Assembly: GCA_958430865.1 (NCBI GenBank)
Contig: CAUDNR010000846.1
Span: forward strand, 17,497-80,487
Source of the DNA: Entrophospora sp. SA101
Lineage: Eukaryota > Glomeromycota > Glomeromycetes > Entrophosporales > Entrophosporaceae
Direction of reading: 5' to 3'
Length of the DNA stretch: 62,991 nucleotides
Made by a program: the position numbers and the translations under genes. A model generated the notes under the pieces. The model saw only the letters and a program-made list of their open reading frames with translations. It searched no databases and had not been told where the DNA came from. Shown here piece after piece: positions 47,058 through 58,737 of the stretch. Positions within the stretch are counted from its first letter, which is position 1; every line of letters begins with the position of its first letter.

Positions 47058-47680
47058 TTAGTATTAGTATTAAGGATTTCTAATTGAATAAGGTTTATTA
47101 TTATTTGAATTATTTGCTTTATTATTATAATTTGAATATTTGAATTACATTTAAAGTTTATTTGGATAGGCAGAATAAAACGAATAAACGAATAAAGTAA
47201 TAAACAAATAATTCGAATAAAGTGAATAAAACAAATAACTGAAGATTGACAATTTGAATTTGAATAAAACGAATAAAATGAATAAATGAATAAAGTAACA
47301 AACAGATAATTCGAATAAAGTGAATAAAACAAATAATTGAAGATTGACAATTTGAATTTGAATAAAACGAATAAAATAAAAAATTCGAACCGAATAATTC
47401 GAATAAGAATTTGTATTACGAATATAAACTCTAATATTTGTTCAAGGCATCAAAATTAGCCAATCATATTATTATTATTTATTTGTTGAACAAAAAATTT
47501 ATGATTAAGGAGTTTCAGCCCAATGATCATCAAAATTAAAATGAATATCTGGACCCTCATTAAATGATTATTCAACGTATCTGCATCATTCTGTTTCTTG
47601 ATTTATTTTTTATCAGAAAAGATTCTTTTAATATATGCATTGGAAAAAGATATAAGGAGTGTGAGTTATTAATAAAAATA
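46879..47680. repeat. 0.8-kb direct duplication, copy 1
   Basis: Repeats at 50571-51372 with constant offset 3692 and one substitution noticed (tatctgg here, tacctgg there). Includes the right half of a MITE and a cgaataaa/gaataaaac simple-repeat block at 47160-47400. No gene. Confidence 0.9.
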
Positions 47681-49610
47681 AAAATATACTCAAAAACATC
47701 AATGATTTATTAACAAAAAATGGAATTATAATAAGTAATAAAATTTTTTTCAACTCTATTACATGATTTTTTTGCACAAATGCTGCTAATAGATTATTGT
47801 CTACATTTAATGTAACATGAACACCTGCACTCAATTTCCTACATTGGTTAACACTTAATATAATGAATATCACCCAACTTTATTTCATTTTAGTTAGATG
47901 TTATTTTTTATGTTAAAATTTCGAGTTGATCATGCATATTCTTGCCATTTGAAAAGCAATTCTCAAACCATTTTCTAGTAATTTGTAATTGTAATTGTAA
48001 TTGTAATTGTAATTGTGATTGTTATTGTTATTGTTATTGTTATTGTTCATGCAATTGTAATTGTAATTGTAATTGTTATGCAAATTGCAAATTGCAAGTT
48101 GCCGTTATTATGATTGCAATTATAACAAACTGCAAAAGGAGCTTTATTAGTAGACTTTTTTAAACTGAATTTTTTGGAAAGAATGAGAACAAAACAAGAA
48201 TGCAAAACATTGTATTGAGAACGATTTTTCTGTGTTAATTGCGTTTCTTTAAATGGTTGACATCAAATTTTTTATTTAAAAATTTCATTGAGATAAAAAA
48301 TCAACCTAAATAAATGTCCTAATTCTCGATCCAATACTTATTTTTCTTATGCTGGCCAGGTAAAGCTCTGGTCGGCTTGGTTCAGTTTACATTTTGACCC
48401 AAAAATTCCAGACCTTCTAAATTTATTAACTACGCAAAATATACATAATAATTTCAGAAAAATTATAATACTTGTAACTTAGTTTTAGCAAATGTGTTGC
48501 GAAGTAGAAATGCTGGAAGGATCCTGTTTCTAAACACATACATAATCTATAATTTTTATACAATGGTAATGATGGTCCGTTTCTTACCAAAATTGGAATG
48601 GAGATCATGATTGAATTTTATAGATAATGCCTTGTTTAGATACGGCTGGTCAGTTATAGGTCGGATCGTTACATCTTCATGTATTCACCATATTTAGAGT
48701 TTATTCATAATACAAATCCTTATTCAAATTATTGGTTTATTCGTTTTATTCACTTTATTTGCTTTATTTGTTCTATTTGCTTTATTTGCTTTATTAATTT
48801 TATTGATTTTGTTCGAATTATTCGTTTTATTGGAATTATTCATTTTAATTCGAATTATTTGTTTTATTTGTTTTATTCATTTATACATTTTATACATCTT
48901 ATACATTTCATTCATTTCATTCATTTTGTTTCATTTGACAAACTTTCAATTTAATTCAAATGCTCAAATGGAGCAAATAATTCGAATAGAAATCCTAAGG
49001 GCGTTCTATTTTTTTTCAATTCATATATAAAATTCACCATCTCCGCAAACTTTTAAGCTCTTATTGTTACAGGTTCTAAAATACAACATTTTTGAGTAAT
49101 TAAGTCCGTTCCTCCAGAAAAAATTTGTTCACTGGTTGTTATTAGATTAGAAACTAATAAATTTAATTCTAAATAAGCAGAGTGCAAAAATTACAATACC
49201 AGGAACTGACAAGTAGTTTTTAGCCTAAACTTCAGTTCAACCCGAAATTTCAGTTTGGTTCAAAAAGTAAACTAAAATCAAACTAAAACTGAATTGAAAT
49301 TTTTCGGTTTGACTTCTTAGAAAATGAAACCGAATCGAAATTCTTCAGTTTGAACCAAACTGTTCAGTGCTTTATGGCTAGGTATGCAAAAGCCACACTT
49401 GTTACAAAAATTATTATTATAGAATATTTGTTGTGGTCATGAAGCAACTGTTTTTTTTTAAAAATTAAATTACAAGACCATGCGTGATTTTCATTCACAC
49501 CATGATATCATTCTGATTTATTTTCTATCCTTAATATTTATTGTTAGTATTAGAAAAAGAAGTAAGCAATGGTAGTTAAAGCTTTTGATGAGCTCTGTAG
49601 CCTTTGCGTA
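47681..49610. other. Gene-poor region with simple repeats
   Basis: No gene supported. Simple tracts: attgta/ttattg (47982-48085), a ttattcgtttta-type block (48715-48935) that is roughly the inverse of the gaataaaac block at 47160-47400, and a block of caaactgaa / cggtttg motifs (49220-49370). Confidence 0.5.
47982..48085. repeat. (attgta)n / (ttattg)n microsatellite
   Basis: Hexanucleotide attgta units followed by ttattg units and again attgta. The Cys-Asn-rich frame across it is a repeat artefact. Confidence 0.9.
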
Positions 49611-49618
49611 ATTGTATT

Positions 49619-50422
49619 ATGGTGCGCGAAGTCCATAACCACCACTTACTGCGCCACATCACCAAATTCCACCAAAAACTCAAAAATCCAAAATTTGAAA
49701 TCATTCAAAAAATGATTATTTTTTTTTTGATAAAAATTTATAAAGTCATGCGATTCGATTGTTAAAATTTCTTAATTCAATTTTAATTATCAATAACATT
49801 GCTTGAAATTTTTCAATGAGATTTGTATCTCTTTACTGCATATAAAGCTTTTAGACCTGTCAATCCATTTCTATAGGCATCCATAAAACTCCAAAACCTG
49901 TTAGCAAACTTCTGAATTTTTTTGAGAGAAACAAAATTTAATGCCAATGGAACAGTTGTTTCTAATGACTTAAAGGTATAATCAGTTTTCATGGGTGTAT
50001 TGCTTTTCTGTACCCCAAAATAATTAATTCAATAAATCTAAGTTCACAATGGAGCTTGGGGGTAAAAATCGACTTTATGATCATAAGATTCAATAGTTTT
50101 TCAATTAAAAATTTTTGATTAAAGTGAAGTTAAATATTTTTGAGGCAGTGATTTTTTACACCAAATTTAGAAATGATAATTTAGACAAATGTGTTACCGC
50201 CCAATCATCTTAAACATAGTAAAATACATGTACTAAAAAGGAATAGAACTTGATAACTAATCAATATTTTGAAAAAATCTCTTGATATGATAAAGTTTGA
50301 GTCTCAATCTATCCAATAACAGAGTTATTTTTTAAAAAGGATCAACAGAAATGGACTTCTATTCTTTCAAAAATCATGTGCAAAAATGGTGGTTATAGAC
50401 TTTGCACACCATACAATTTGAT
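49619..50422. mobile_element. DNA transposon with 26-bp TIRs and dead DDE transposase
   Basis: Terminal repeats at 49619-49644 (atggtgcgcgaagtcc...) and 50397-50422 are inverted with three mismatches. Inside, the minus strand at about 50110-49800 encodes a decayed relative of the transposase at 15443-15899: HKVDFYP, LHCEL, DYTFKSLETTVPLALNFVSL, MDAYRNGLTGLKALYAVKRY then KSH. The parallel with FYPKFHCELN / DYTWKGLQENIPRAFDS / YRKGLTVLQAEYALKRYKSH is clear. Frameshifts and stops make it inactive. The same terminus begins at 62916. Confidence 0.75.
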
Positions 50423-50570
50423 CAAGAGAATTTAAAAGTTTGAGGAGTATGTACATTTATCACTTACATGCCAAGATAATCACTCAATAATGGTCCACAA
50501 ATAAAAATATAATATACATTGCAGTGGCAATGAAGTCATCTGTAATAGTAATCTCTGGTTATCAGTCGTG

Positions 50571-51372
50571 TCATCATTACTAAATTTAGACTAATACTCG
50601 ACCATCATATCTAAATATGGCAGCAAGGAAAATAATTTTTTAACCAAAATCACGTGAAGCCCTTTTTTTAAAAAATTTTATTGCATTTTTGAACGAATCA
50701 CGAAATCACAATTTTTTGAAATTTGAGTCTTTAGACCGAGCCAATCATATTAGTATTAGTATTAAGGATTTCTAATTGAATAAGGTTTATTATTATTTGA
50801 ATTATTTGCTTTATTATTATAATTTGAATATTTGAATTACATTTAAAGTTTATTTGGATAGGCAGAATAAAACGAATAAACGAATAAAGTAATAAACAAA
50901 TAATTCGAATAAAGTGAATAAAACAAATAACTGAAGATTGACAATTTGAATTTGAATAAAACGAATAAAATGAATAAATGAATAAAGTAACAAACAGATA
51001 ATTCGAATAAAGTGAATAAAACAAATAATTGAAGATTGACAATTTGAATTTGAATAAAACGAATAAAATAAAAAATTCGAACCGAATAATTCGAATAAGA
51101 ATTTGTATTACGAATATAAACTCTAATATTTGTTCAAGGCATCAAAATTAGCCAATCATATTATTATTATTTATTTGTTGAACAAAAAATTTATGATTAA
51201 GGAGTTTCAGCCCAATGATCATCAAAATTAAAATGAATACCTGGACCCTCATTAAATGATTATTCAACGTATCTGCATCATTCTGTTTCTTGATTTATTT
51301 TTTATCAGAAAAGATTCTTTTAATATATGCATTGGAAAAAGATATAAGGAGTGTGAGTTATTAATAAAAATA
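50571..51372. repeat. 0.8-kb direct duplication, copy 2
   Basis: Second copy of 46879-47680. At its right end the sequence switches at once to an inverted copy of 42211-42284 and then gap 2. Confidence 0.9.
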
Positions 51373-51445
51373 AATTATAAAGATATTATTGCCTTTTATT
51401 TAATTTGTAAATGAATAAACAAAAGGATCGAGTTGATTGACTATC
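51372..51445. repeat. Inverted copy of 42211-42284 at gap edge
   Basis: 74 bases are the reverse complement of 42211-42284 (for example gatcgagttgattgactatc against gatagtcaatcaactcgatc). It ends exactly at the N run. Confidence 0.9.
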
Positions 51446-51455
51446 NNNNNNNNNN
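51446..51455. other. Scaffold gap 2 (10 N)
   Basis: Ten N, preceded by duplicated and inverted sequence from elsewhere in the window, so the order across it is uncertain. Confidence 1.
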
Positions 51456-51953
51456 TAAGGAATTAATGTATGTTGAATACATTTTTAGTATTAAGAAAAA
51501 TATATGATATAAATAATGAAAATAAATTCTCTTTGTAATTTAATATTTTTTTTTCTTTTAATTGTGTAATATAATATTTATAATTACTAATAACAGTGAC
51601 AATCGCAGAAGAAAGAAAATATAAGCTATTATTATTATTATTATTTATTATTATTTATTATTATTTTTTAATGATTGATTATTAATGAAGTCTTTCTTTA
51701 GCAGATAAAGGAATTAAGTACATTGTCATTTTAAATATAAATATGATATAATCATATAATAATATTCTTATAAATCTGTTTTTAATCATTTTAATCATTA
51801 TAATAATTATTAATAAATAAATATTTTATCTCTTGCAATCATATATTTTTTTTAATTACCTATCTTCCATAATTTTTTATCCATAATCTTTACATTTTAA
51901 TCATCTCCACCTCTCTTGCTGTAAATTTGTTATTAAAATCATATAAGAATAAA
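51456..51953. other. Upstream region of the homeodomain-tailed gene
   Basis: AT-rich, with a tta/attt tract at 51628-51668. No other feature seen. It should hold the promoter of the gene at 51954. Confidence 0.4.
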
Positions 51954-53998
51954 ATGGAATTGACTCAAGAAAACTTAAATTTAGATGAGAAAGAAATTGA
52001 GTTGATGGAAGAAGTAAATTATAATTTAGTTGAAAAAGAAAAGGGATCAGAGGATGAATGTGATGAAGATGATGATTCTAGAGTATTTGTGTTAGATGAA
52101 TCAGCTCTGGAAACTGCAAAAACTATATTTGGTTTACAGAATCTTCAAGATATACAAGATGGCAAAGGGGAAAGTGATGATGAGGAGGGAAGTGATGAGG
52201 ATTTTCATATACTCAATAATAGTGGTGACGAAGGAGACTTTGTTATACCTGATGCTAATCCAACAAAGCTATCACCATGTGTTATAATTGATAATTACAA
52301 CTCAGAAGGGAAGATTTCTCGATTCTCAGAATGGTCTTCCAATTTCAGCTTCCTTTACCTGTTGCTACATTTTTGCAAAATTACCAACAAGATACTTTGG
52401 AACTGAAGTTATTTGGAACATCAACTTTTACTGAAGAGTGGGAAAATAAAGTTGGTATGATTTTTCAAAACTTTCTTAAAACTCATGGAAATGATTTTGA
52501 TTTTCAGGATATCCATAGAGAGATTGCCTCAAAAGTTGAATTGGGTTGCAAAATTCCACCTCCAAATGTTGTGATTCTTAAGCCAGGTGAAGCACCTAAA
52601 AATGATAAAGCAGTCTTTGATTCAATAGATATGTATATTGATGATCTTAAACAAAATGTTATAGACTTAGTTTGTGATGAATCAATCTTCAGGAGAACAA
52701 GAAATTATTCCAATGAAAACTTAACTGGTAGATTTATTTTAGGCCAGTGGCACACGTCCAAAGCCATGTGTAATGCTTTAATAACTGCTTTTAGTGGATA
52801 TGGTTTTTACAACATAGCTGCTGCACTTGGTGTTTGTTTTTTGGATGCACTTGTAGATAATGTTGATTATAGAGCCACAAGTTCTGTTTTGGAACTTATT
52901 TGGGCTGCTGTTGGAATATCTATTTATAAATATGTGATGAGTAAAAATATAACAATCAGTGATATTCCCAATGGAAATAATAATGTTTTAAAAATATGGT
53001 TATTGTATTTCCGCTTATCTGGATTTTGGAAAGCCCATCAATTAGGGATACGTATGGGAAATTTTGAGATGCAAATAAATAATTTAGCTGCATTTGCTCC
53101 ACTATTTCCAATATCTGGGAAATCCAACTATGCTCAATCAGTTGTGTTTTTCCTAGAGTCAGTTCAAAGAAATATTGGACAGAAAGAATTATTGAAACAT
53201 GTATGTTCAGTAAACTTAACAAGAGAAGGTCATTATTTTGCTTTTGATGAAGCACTTGAATATTATGGTGTTAAGTTCATAAAACAAAATCTTACCGGTC
53301 GGCCTACAGATTCTGATAATCTCATGTTGCAAATTCAATCAGTCCAAACTGAACAAGAATGCCTGGAGCCACTTATTTCAGAATTTATTCAAAAAAACAC
53401 CATTCACAAAAGAGAGCGAGCAAAAATACAACGAAGAGATGTTTTATGGTCTGTTGTTGATGAATTAACCAAGGCCTTCGATCTTCCAGATCCTAAAGAA
53501 CATAATTTTTTTAAATATACAAAAGAAATGAATGATGATGGCTTTAATAATATGTTCAAATGTTATGAAAAAGGCCTAAAACGCCTTAATGATCTATTAT
53601 ATCAGGAAGTTTACAAAAAAATACCACGTTCCACTATTGGTAGACAAAGTAAAGATGTTGCTTTTGTGAAAGTTAAAGAACATAATAAACTCATCAAAGA
53701 AATCAACAAAGGTAAATCAAACGAAGAGATAGAAGTTGGAGACAATTTACCCACTCTGGTTTCAGACATAACAGTTGCACCAATTGATGAGGTTGAAACT
53801 TCTTCATTAAAATATAAGAGACACAAAAAAACAAATGAGGAACTTGAAATTCTTCAAGAAGTGTTTGATCATCCTACAGACTTACCAAAGGAAGTAGCAA
53901 AAAGATTATTTGAAAATCTATTTAAAATAAATAATTCATGGTCATCTACTAAAGTTAGGGATTATTGGTATAATAATGTAAAAAGAAAACAAAAATAA
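51954..53998 (+). CDS. Expanded-family fungal protein with homeodomain-like C-terminus
   Basis: Two exons, 51954-52280 and 52349-53998, join across a 68-bp GT-AG intron (SPC|LPLPVATF), giving 658 residues. The apparent stop and frame change near 52330 are explained by this intron. Residues 1-109 are acidic (DECDEDDDS, ESDDEEGSDEDF). The central part matches a family greatly expanded in arbuscular mycorrhizal fungi, possibly DUF6589-related and possibly transposon-derived: GQWHTSKAMCNALI, FSGYGFYNIAAALGVCFLD, LELIWAAVG, HQLGIRMGNFEMQINNLAAF, SGKSNYAQSVVFFLES, HYFAFDEALEYYGVKFIKQN. The last ~60 residues (KRHKKTNEELEILQEVF to WSSTKVRDYWYNNVKRKQK) look like a divergent homeodomain: basic start, three helices and a VRDYWYNN recognition helix. 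No defects. Start is the first ATG; an upstream TTG extension was rejected. Confidence 0.7.
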
Positions 53999-54921
53999 AA
54001 TTACATTGAATTATTGCTTTTAATTACTTCAATGTATTCTATCTAAATTAGATAATTCAATAAAATTAGTATAATGATCTAATTAAAAAAAAATTTAATA
54101 CTAATATAAAATAGTCATAAATAACTTATAAAATTGTTTTTTGCCTTTAATTTCTTCCACCTCCAAGAAAACCAAATGAACCATATATTTTCTGAGAGCT
54201 CTCAATGTACTCTATCTTATGATGCTAAAATGATCTTAATAGAATCGTTTTTCATAAATAATTAGGCCTTTAAAGTCAAAAAGTATGGGTCTCTTTGGGA
54301 AGTTATTGCGCTATAACGAAACAAGCTATTGACAAGTAAAAAATTGAATTTAAACGAGCAAAAGCACAAGATTCTATTTATTTAGAAGCATAAAAATTGT
54401 ACGGAAAACGTGCTATGTCGATCACATAGTAAAATCAGTAAGCGTGAAATCTTGTCTGACTGATATATATTCAAAATCAAATTAAACTAATTATTATTAC
54501 CTTAATAAAAATAATGATAGTTAAAAACTATATTAATACAAATATAAATGATTGCTCCTCCAATGTCATTCTTGGTGGTGGAAAAGGATCAAGATCACAA
54601 CGTAATTATGTAAAAATTATTAATAAAAAAATTTAAATAAATAATTTAATAATATATTTTTTTTAGTAACAATTTTCTTGCATCTATCTTAATGTTTTTC
54701 TAACTGCAAAATCGTCTAATCTGCCACCTGAAAATCTACCAATTTTAATTGTATTATTACTTATCTACATAATTTGGTTTCTCATTAATTTTCTTCACAA
54801 CTTTAATATAACATTTTGAATATCTGAAAAAAAAATTTATATAAATGTAAATTATAAAATAAAATATTTAAAAGTATATACTTGCTGTTTATTTTGTTTT
54901 TGATTGATTTAGCATTGAGAT
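53999..54921. other. Intergenic
   Basis: AT-rich with no gene recognised. A 21-codon frame at 54549 (MIAPPMSFLVVEKD) is too short to call, though it could be a 5' exon of the plus-strand gene further on. Confidence 0.35.
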
Positions 54922-56021
54922 TTATTTTTGCTTCTTTGGTGGAATTTTCTTCATGGCTTCCTTCATGATCTTATCTCTATTTTTTGCCCACCATGTTTCT
55001 GGTGGTTTATATCTAGGTAGACCAGAATATTCAAGTCTCCAAGTTTCTAATGCTTTTGTTTGCTCTTCCTTTTCCTTTCTAACCCGTTTCTTTTCTTGAT
55101 TTTTCTTTAGATTTAATAATTGTTCAAATCCATCATCATCATCATCATTACTATGATCATCATCATCATCATCCAATTTACGTTTTAAATTTTCTAGCCA
55201 AGTATTAGTATCATCCTCCTCTTCCTTTTTAACTTCCTTCCCCTCCAATTTAAGTTCTCCAAGTTTCTCATAAAATTCTTTTTGTGAGTTCATTACAGCA
55301 TTTTGAAATTCTTTGCGCCATTTCTTCATTTCTTTTTTCTCTTCTTTAACATGTTTTTTAAATCTTTTATTCCATCTACTAATCTTCCATTTCTTTTCTA
55401 ACTTCTCTAAATATTTATTATGTTCAGCTTCATAACATTTCATATATTCTTGCCTGATTTCTTGATATGGTGTTACGATTTTTCTTTCAATATATATTTC
55501 TGGTGGATGTTCGGGTATTTTTGACAACATATTATCACTTTTACCCTCTTTATCGACACCATTATTAATTTTATTTTTAGTATTGGACAGATTGTAATTA
55601 AGCTGCACATTAAAGTAACGATCTGGTTTTCTTTTTGATAATGTCAAACCACCATCTGCTCCTTTAGGATTTGGTAATAAGATTTCAAATTCTTTCATTG
55701 TTTTTAACGTTAATTTATGATTTGATAATGTTATTTGATTATTACTATTACTAATACTATTAATATTATCATCTTCTTGATAGTTGTCTTCAATATCATT
55801 ATAATCATCATCATCACTATCATCTCGTGATGAAGACAAAAGTTGAAACACTTCAAATTCATATCGTTCTTTTTTTAAACTGTACTCATCACCTGATATT
55901 GTTTTCTTAAATTTTGCTACACTTTTTATACTAAACTTACTATCACTACCACTACTGCCATTAACACCATTAGCACCACCATCATTGACACTTTCATCGT
56001 CATCACTATCATCAATATATC
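54922..56021 (-). CDS. Charged coiled-coil protein of unknown function, 5' incomplete
   Basis: An open frame on the minus strand runs from an acceptor-like site (tttttatag, exon start 56021) to TAA 54922, about 365 residues. It has no ATG before KTMKEFEIL (about 55698), so at least one upstream exon is missing. Sequence: DDSDDDESVNDGGANG, KFSIKSVAKFKKTISGDEY, SRDDSDDDDYNDIEDN, LPNPKGADGGLTLSKRKPDR, IVTPYQEIRQEYMKCYE, RWNKRFKKHVKEEKKEMKKW, poly-Asp near DDDDDDHSNDDDDD, and a C-terminal ETWRLEYSGLPRYKPPETWW with KKIPPKKQK. Acidic and Lys/Glu-rich, probably nuclear or nucleolar; no family recognised. Its 5' part overlaps the 5' part of the plus-strand phosphoesterase. Confidence 0.55.
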
Positions 56022-56806
56022 CTATAAAAATATTGGGATTTTCTGATAATCAATATAATTTAAAAACATTTAATAAAATTGTTAAATCAGCATCAATACT
56101 GCACAATCAACCTAACTTTATATTACATGTTGGTGATCCTGTACAGAAATTTGATAGTTTACAGCAATGGCAAACTGATTTTTTTGATCCATTAATCAAT
56201 TATAAATTAATCCAAAAATCACCAATGATTTTTGCTCATGGTAACCATGATTTTAATCCATTGTTAAATTACCATTACACAACAAATAAATTATGGTATT
56301 CATTCACTATAGCAAATACACGTTGGATAGTATTGGATAGTAATATTGATGATGAGTTACAAGATAAATGGTTGATAAAAGAGTTGTCATCAATCGAATC
56401 AAAATTGGCCAAGTTTCGTATTGTGGTGGTACATATACCACCATTTGTTGAATTTTGGGATCCAAAATCCTGGAATGAGAAATCAGAAAAATATTGGGGT
56501 GATTTTGTTAGGAAGAGGTATGTACCTCTATTTCAAAGATATGAAGTTGATTTGGTGATAAGTGGACATCAACATAATTACCAACGTGGTCAATTCGATG
56601 GTACTGTTTACACCATAATTGGTGGTGCAGGTGGCGAATTAGATTATGAGAGAGTTGAAGATTGGAAAATTTATTCAATTGTTAAAAAAATTCATCATTA
56701 CGTGTTGATTGAAATTTGGTCTGATAAATTGATTTGGGTAGTTTATGATATTAATAATAAAGTTATTGATAAATTTGAGTTAGGAAAGAGAGCCATTTTT
56801 ACTTAA
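55985..56806 (+). CDS. Calcineurin-like metallophosphoesterase, 5' incomplete
   Basis: Metal-dependent phosphatase fold similar to purple acid phosphatases. Motifs in order: SDNQYNLKTF (first metal-binding Asp region), LHVGDPVQ (GD), FAHGNHDF (GNHD), IVVVHIPPF (VxH), ISGHQHNYQRG (GHxH). C-terminal IIGGAGGELDYE is typical of the PAP-like end. The frame has no ATG before MIFAHGNHD and stays open upstream to about 55840, so the true start is in an upstream exon or uses another start; 55985 is only a minimal boundary. Upstream codons in the same frame (YRSFFKLYSSPDIVFLNFAT) may be real coding sequence. About 270 residues seen. The stop is TAA at 56804-56806. Confidence 0.75.
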   Translation: MTLSSSSLSSIYPIKILGFSDNQYNLKTFNKIVKSASILHNQPNFILHVGDPVQKFDSLQQWQTDFFDPLINYKLIQKSPMIFAHGNHDFNPLLNYHYTTNKLWYSFTIANTRWIVLDSNIDDELQDKWLIKELSSIESKLAKFRIVVVHIPPFVEFWDPKSWNEKSEKYWGDFVRKRYVPLFQRYEVDLVISGHQHNYQRGQFDGTVYTIIGGAGGELDYERVEDWKIYSIVKKIHHYVLIEIWSDKLIWVVYDINNKVIDKFELGKRAIFT

Positions 56807-58152
56807 TATTTATTTTTTTAATTATTTTTTTTTGTAAATACATGATTTTTATTATTCTAATAATTAATTATAATTTTAATATGTACATATACTTTTTTAT
56901 ATTATGTAACACTAAAAAGTTTATGACATCTTTGAGAAAAACAGTTATTAATATTAGTAGTATTTTTAAACATACTGTTTTTCCATATTATTTTGTGAGG
57001 CCATATATTTTCTTTTTATTAATATGAATAATGATGCAAAGGTAAAAAAGAAGCCAGCTTTAATATTGCACAGCCACCTTTAATACTTAAAATCACTGCA
57101 AAATACAACAAAAAATAAGCACATCCCTCTACATAAATATTGAAAACCCAAGTGATTTTTTACAAAAAATCATTATTTTTTTAAAATTAGTCGTTGGGAA
57201 ATATGTAAGTCGAAGAAATAATTCATGAACATGCATGGGAAGGAAAATTCTCGGCTCCCGTCTAAAGTCAATTCCAATATAGTCGCTTATGTGCATTAGG
57301 TATCAGGTAATTTTATTATTAATTTATTATTAATTAGATAATCAATAATTATCTACATAATTAGACCTGTTGGTTGATGAATATGGCAGAAACCTACCAG
57401 ATTCATCATTTGTTGGCGCGGAATTTCTTGATTTTTAAAAGTGAACAGCTACAAAGCATGGCCTTTATTAAAGTTAATTAATCATCTACAAAATTTTATG
57501 TGTCACTAAACCTGGTGAATGGATAAAATTTACAATCAATCGGTCCATTCGTGCAAAAATACTTTGTAATGAACGTATGTTTATGGAGGGCCTTTTGTGT
57601 GTGTGGATTTTTTTGCGGAATGAAATCGAAAAGGTATTTGAGGTTTTCCATTAGGTAATTATTTATTGGAAGTTTAGTGAAAAAATTTTTAAAAATAATA
57701 ATTATAAATTTCATTGATGGTTTTTTTTGTTTGAAAGAATTTGGAGAAACATTGAAACCATATTTCACATCTACTTTAAATAAATCGGAAGAAATTGAAG
57801 ACGTGATTTTCAAAAGTTTTAATGAATTCTATGAATATAAATCTTACATAGTAAAAAAATAAAAAAATATAAAGAATAATTATAATTATAAATAGTTTTT
57901 GTTAGTTTCCATTTTATATTAAATATTTAATTTTCGACGTAATTAATAATGTACAAAAAAAAAACAACATATATTTTATAAAAACATTGTTTGCGATCAT
58001 GTTTTAATGAAGAATGCTTTAGTCGTCATCATCCTCTTCTTCATAATTTTTCTCACATGTGTATTTTTTTCCTCCAATTTTTGTTAGCAATGTAATTGTT
58101 ATGACGTAAATTGCGATTGTAATTATAATAGTTATAATGGTAGATTTAGTTT
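56807..58152. other. Intergenic with a possible gene remnant
   Basis: Mostly AT-rich. Plus-strand stretches at about 57531-57650 (RSIRAKILCNERMFMEGLL) and 57725-57862 (KEFGETLKPYFTSTLNKSEE, FKSFNEFYEYKSYIVKK) look protein-like and may be exons of an unidentified or decayed gene, but I could not join them with clean splice sites. Confidence 0.3.
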
Positions 58153-58737
58153 TTATAGTGATGTGGCAGTAGTAGTTTCACCTATAATATTACTTTTTGA
58201 TCCACTACGACGACGGCTTCCATCCAAACTACTGCTGCTGCTGGTTCTTGTATGTGATAATTTCAAAGGTCTTAATCCACGATGCATACTTTCTTTTCGT
58301 CGTCTTTTATAAATGCAAATTATAATAAATATTACACCGATCAATAGAACGCTGATAGTAATTCCCAAAATTGTTTTTGCAAACGGTGCATTCAACGCCA
58401 AACTATTATTAGTATTACTGTCACTAGTAGAATTGGTAGTAGTATTATTACTTGAATTTATACTACTAACTGATGTGGTAATGCCGGTGGATGTAATTGA
58501 TGTAGCAGTTACAGGTGCAGTAATTGTTGTTGCTATTGGATCTGCTTCTATTTTCAACCATGAATCTAAAGACTGTGAATTTGGGGTTTTTTTATCATTC
58601 CAATTGCATATTTCATATATACATTTGCCTTCTGGAAAACAATCTTTGTCCCTTGAACATTTAAAAACACATTCTCCTTCTAAACATATTACATCGTCAT
58701 TGTAAAATTCGCAATCATCATCTTCAATACATTCCAT
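58153..58737 (-). CDS. Cys-rich single-pass membrane protein
   Basis: 194 residues, single exon, ATG 58737. Residues 1-46 contain nine cysteines with spacing like an EB/EGF-type module (CIEDDDCEF, CLEGECVFKCSRDKDCF, EGKCIYEICNW). Residues 65-115 are a Thr/Ser/Asn linker, probably glycosylated. A transmembrane helix ILGITISVLLIGVIFIIICI follows at about 121-143, then a basic stop-transfer YKRRRK and a Ser-rich cytoplasmic tail (TRTSSSSSLDGSRRRSGS). A surface protein or receptor-like function is plausible. No signal peptide precedes the Cys module; stop codons lie just upstream, so either a 5' exon is missing or the helix acts as the signal anchor. Confidence 0.65.
   Translation of the reverse strand: MECIEDDDCEFYNDDVICLEGECVFKCSRDKDCFPEGKCIYEICNWNDKKTPNSQSLDSWLKIEADPIATTITAPVTATSITSTGITTSVSSINSSNNTTTNSTSDSNTNNSLALNAPFAKTILGITISVLLIGVIFIIICIYKRRRKESMHRGLRPLKLSHTRTSSSSSLDGSRRRSGSKSNIIGETTTATSL

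Noticed and set aside
47039..47350. 103-residue Phe/Tyr/Ile-rich frames (also 50731-51042)
   Set aside because: Translation of gaataaaac-type simple repeats in duplicated non-coding DNA.
47942..48163. Cys/Asn-rich 73-residue frame
   Set aside because: It is the translation of a hexanucleotide microsatellite.
52331..52406. Frameshift between the acidic N-terminus and main part of the 51954 gene
   Set aside because: A 68-bp GT-AG intron (52281-52348) joins the two frames cleanly, so no mutation is needed.
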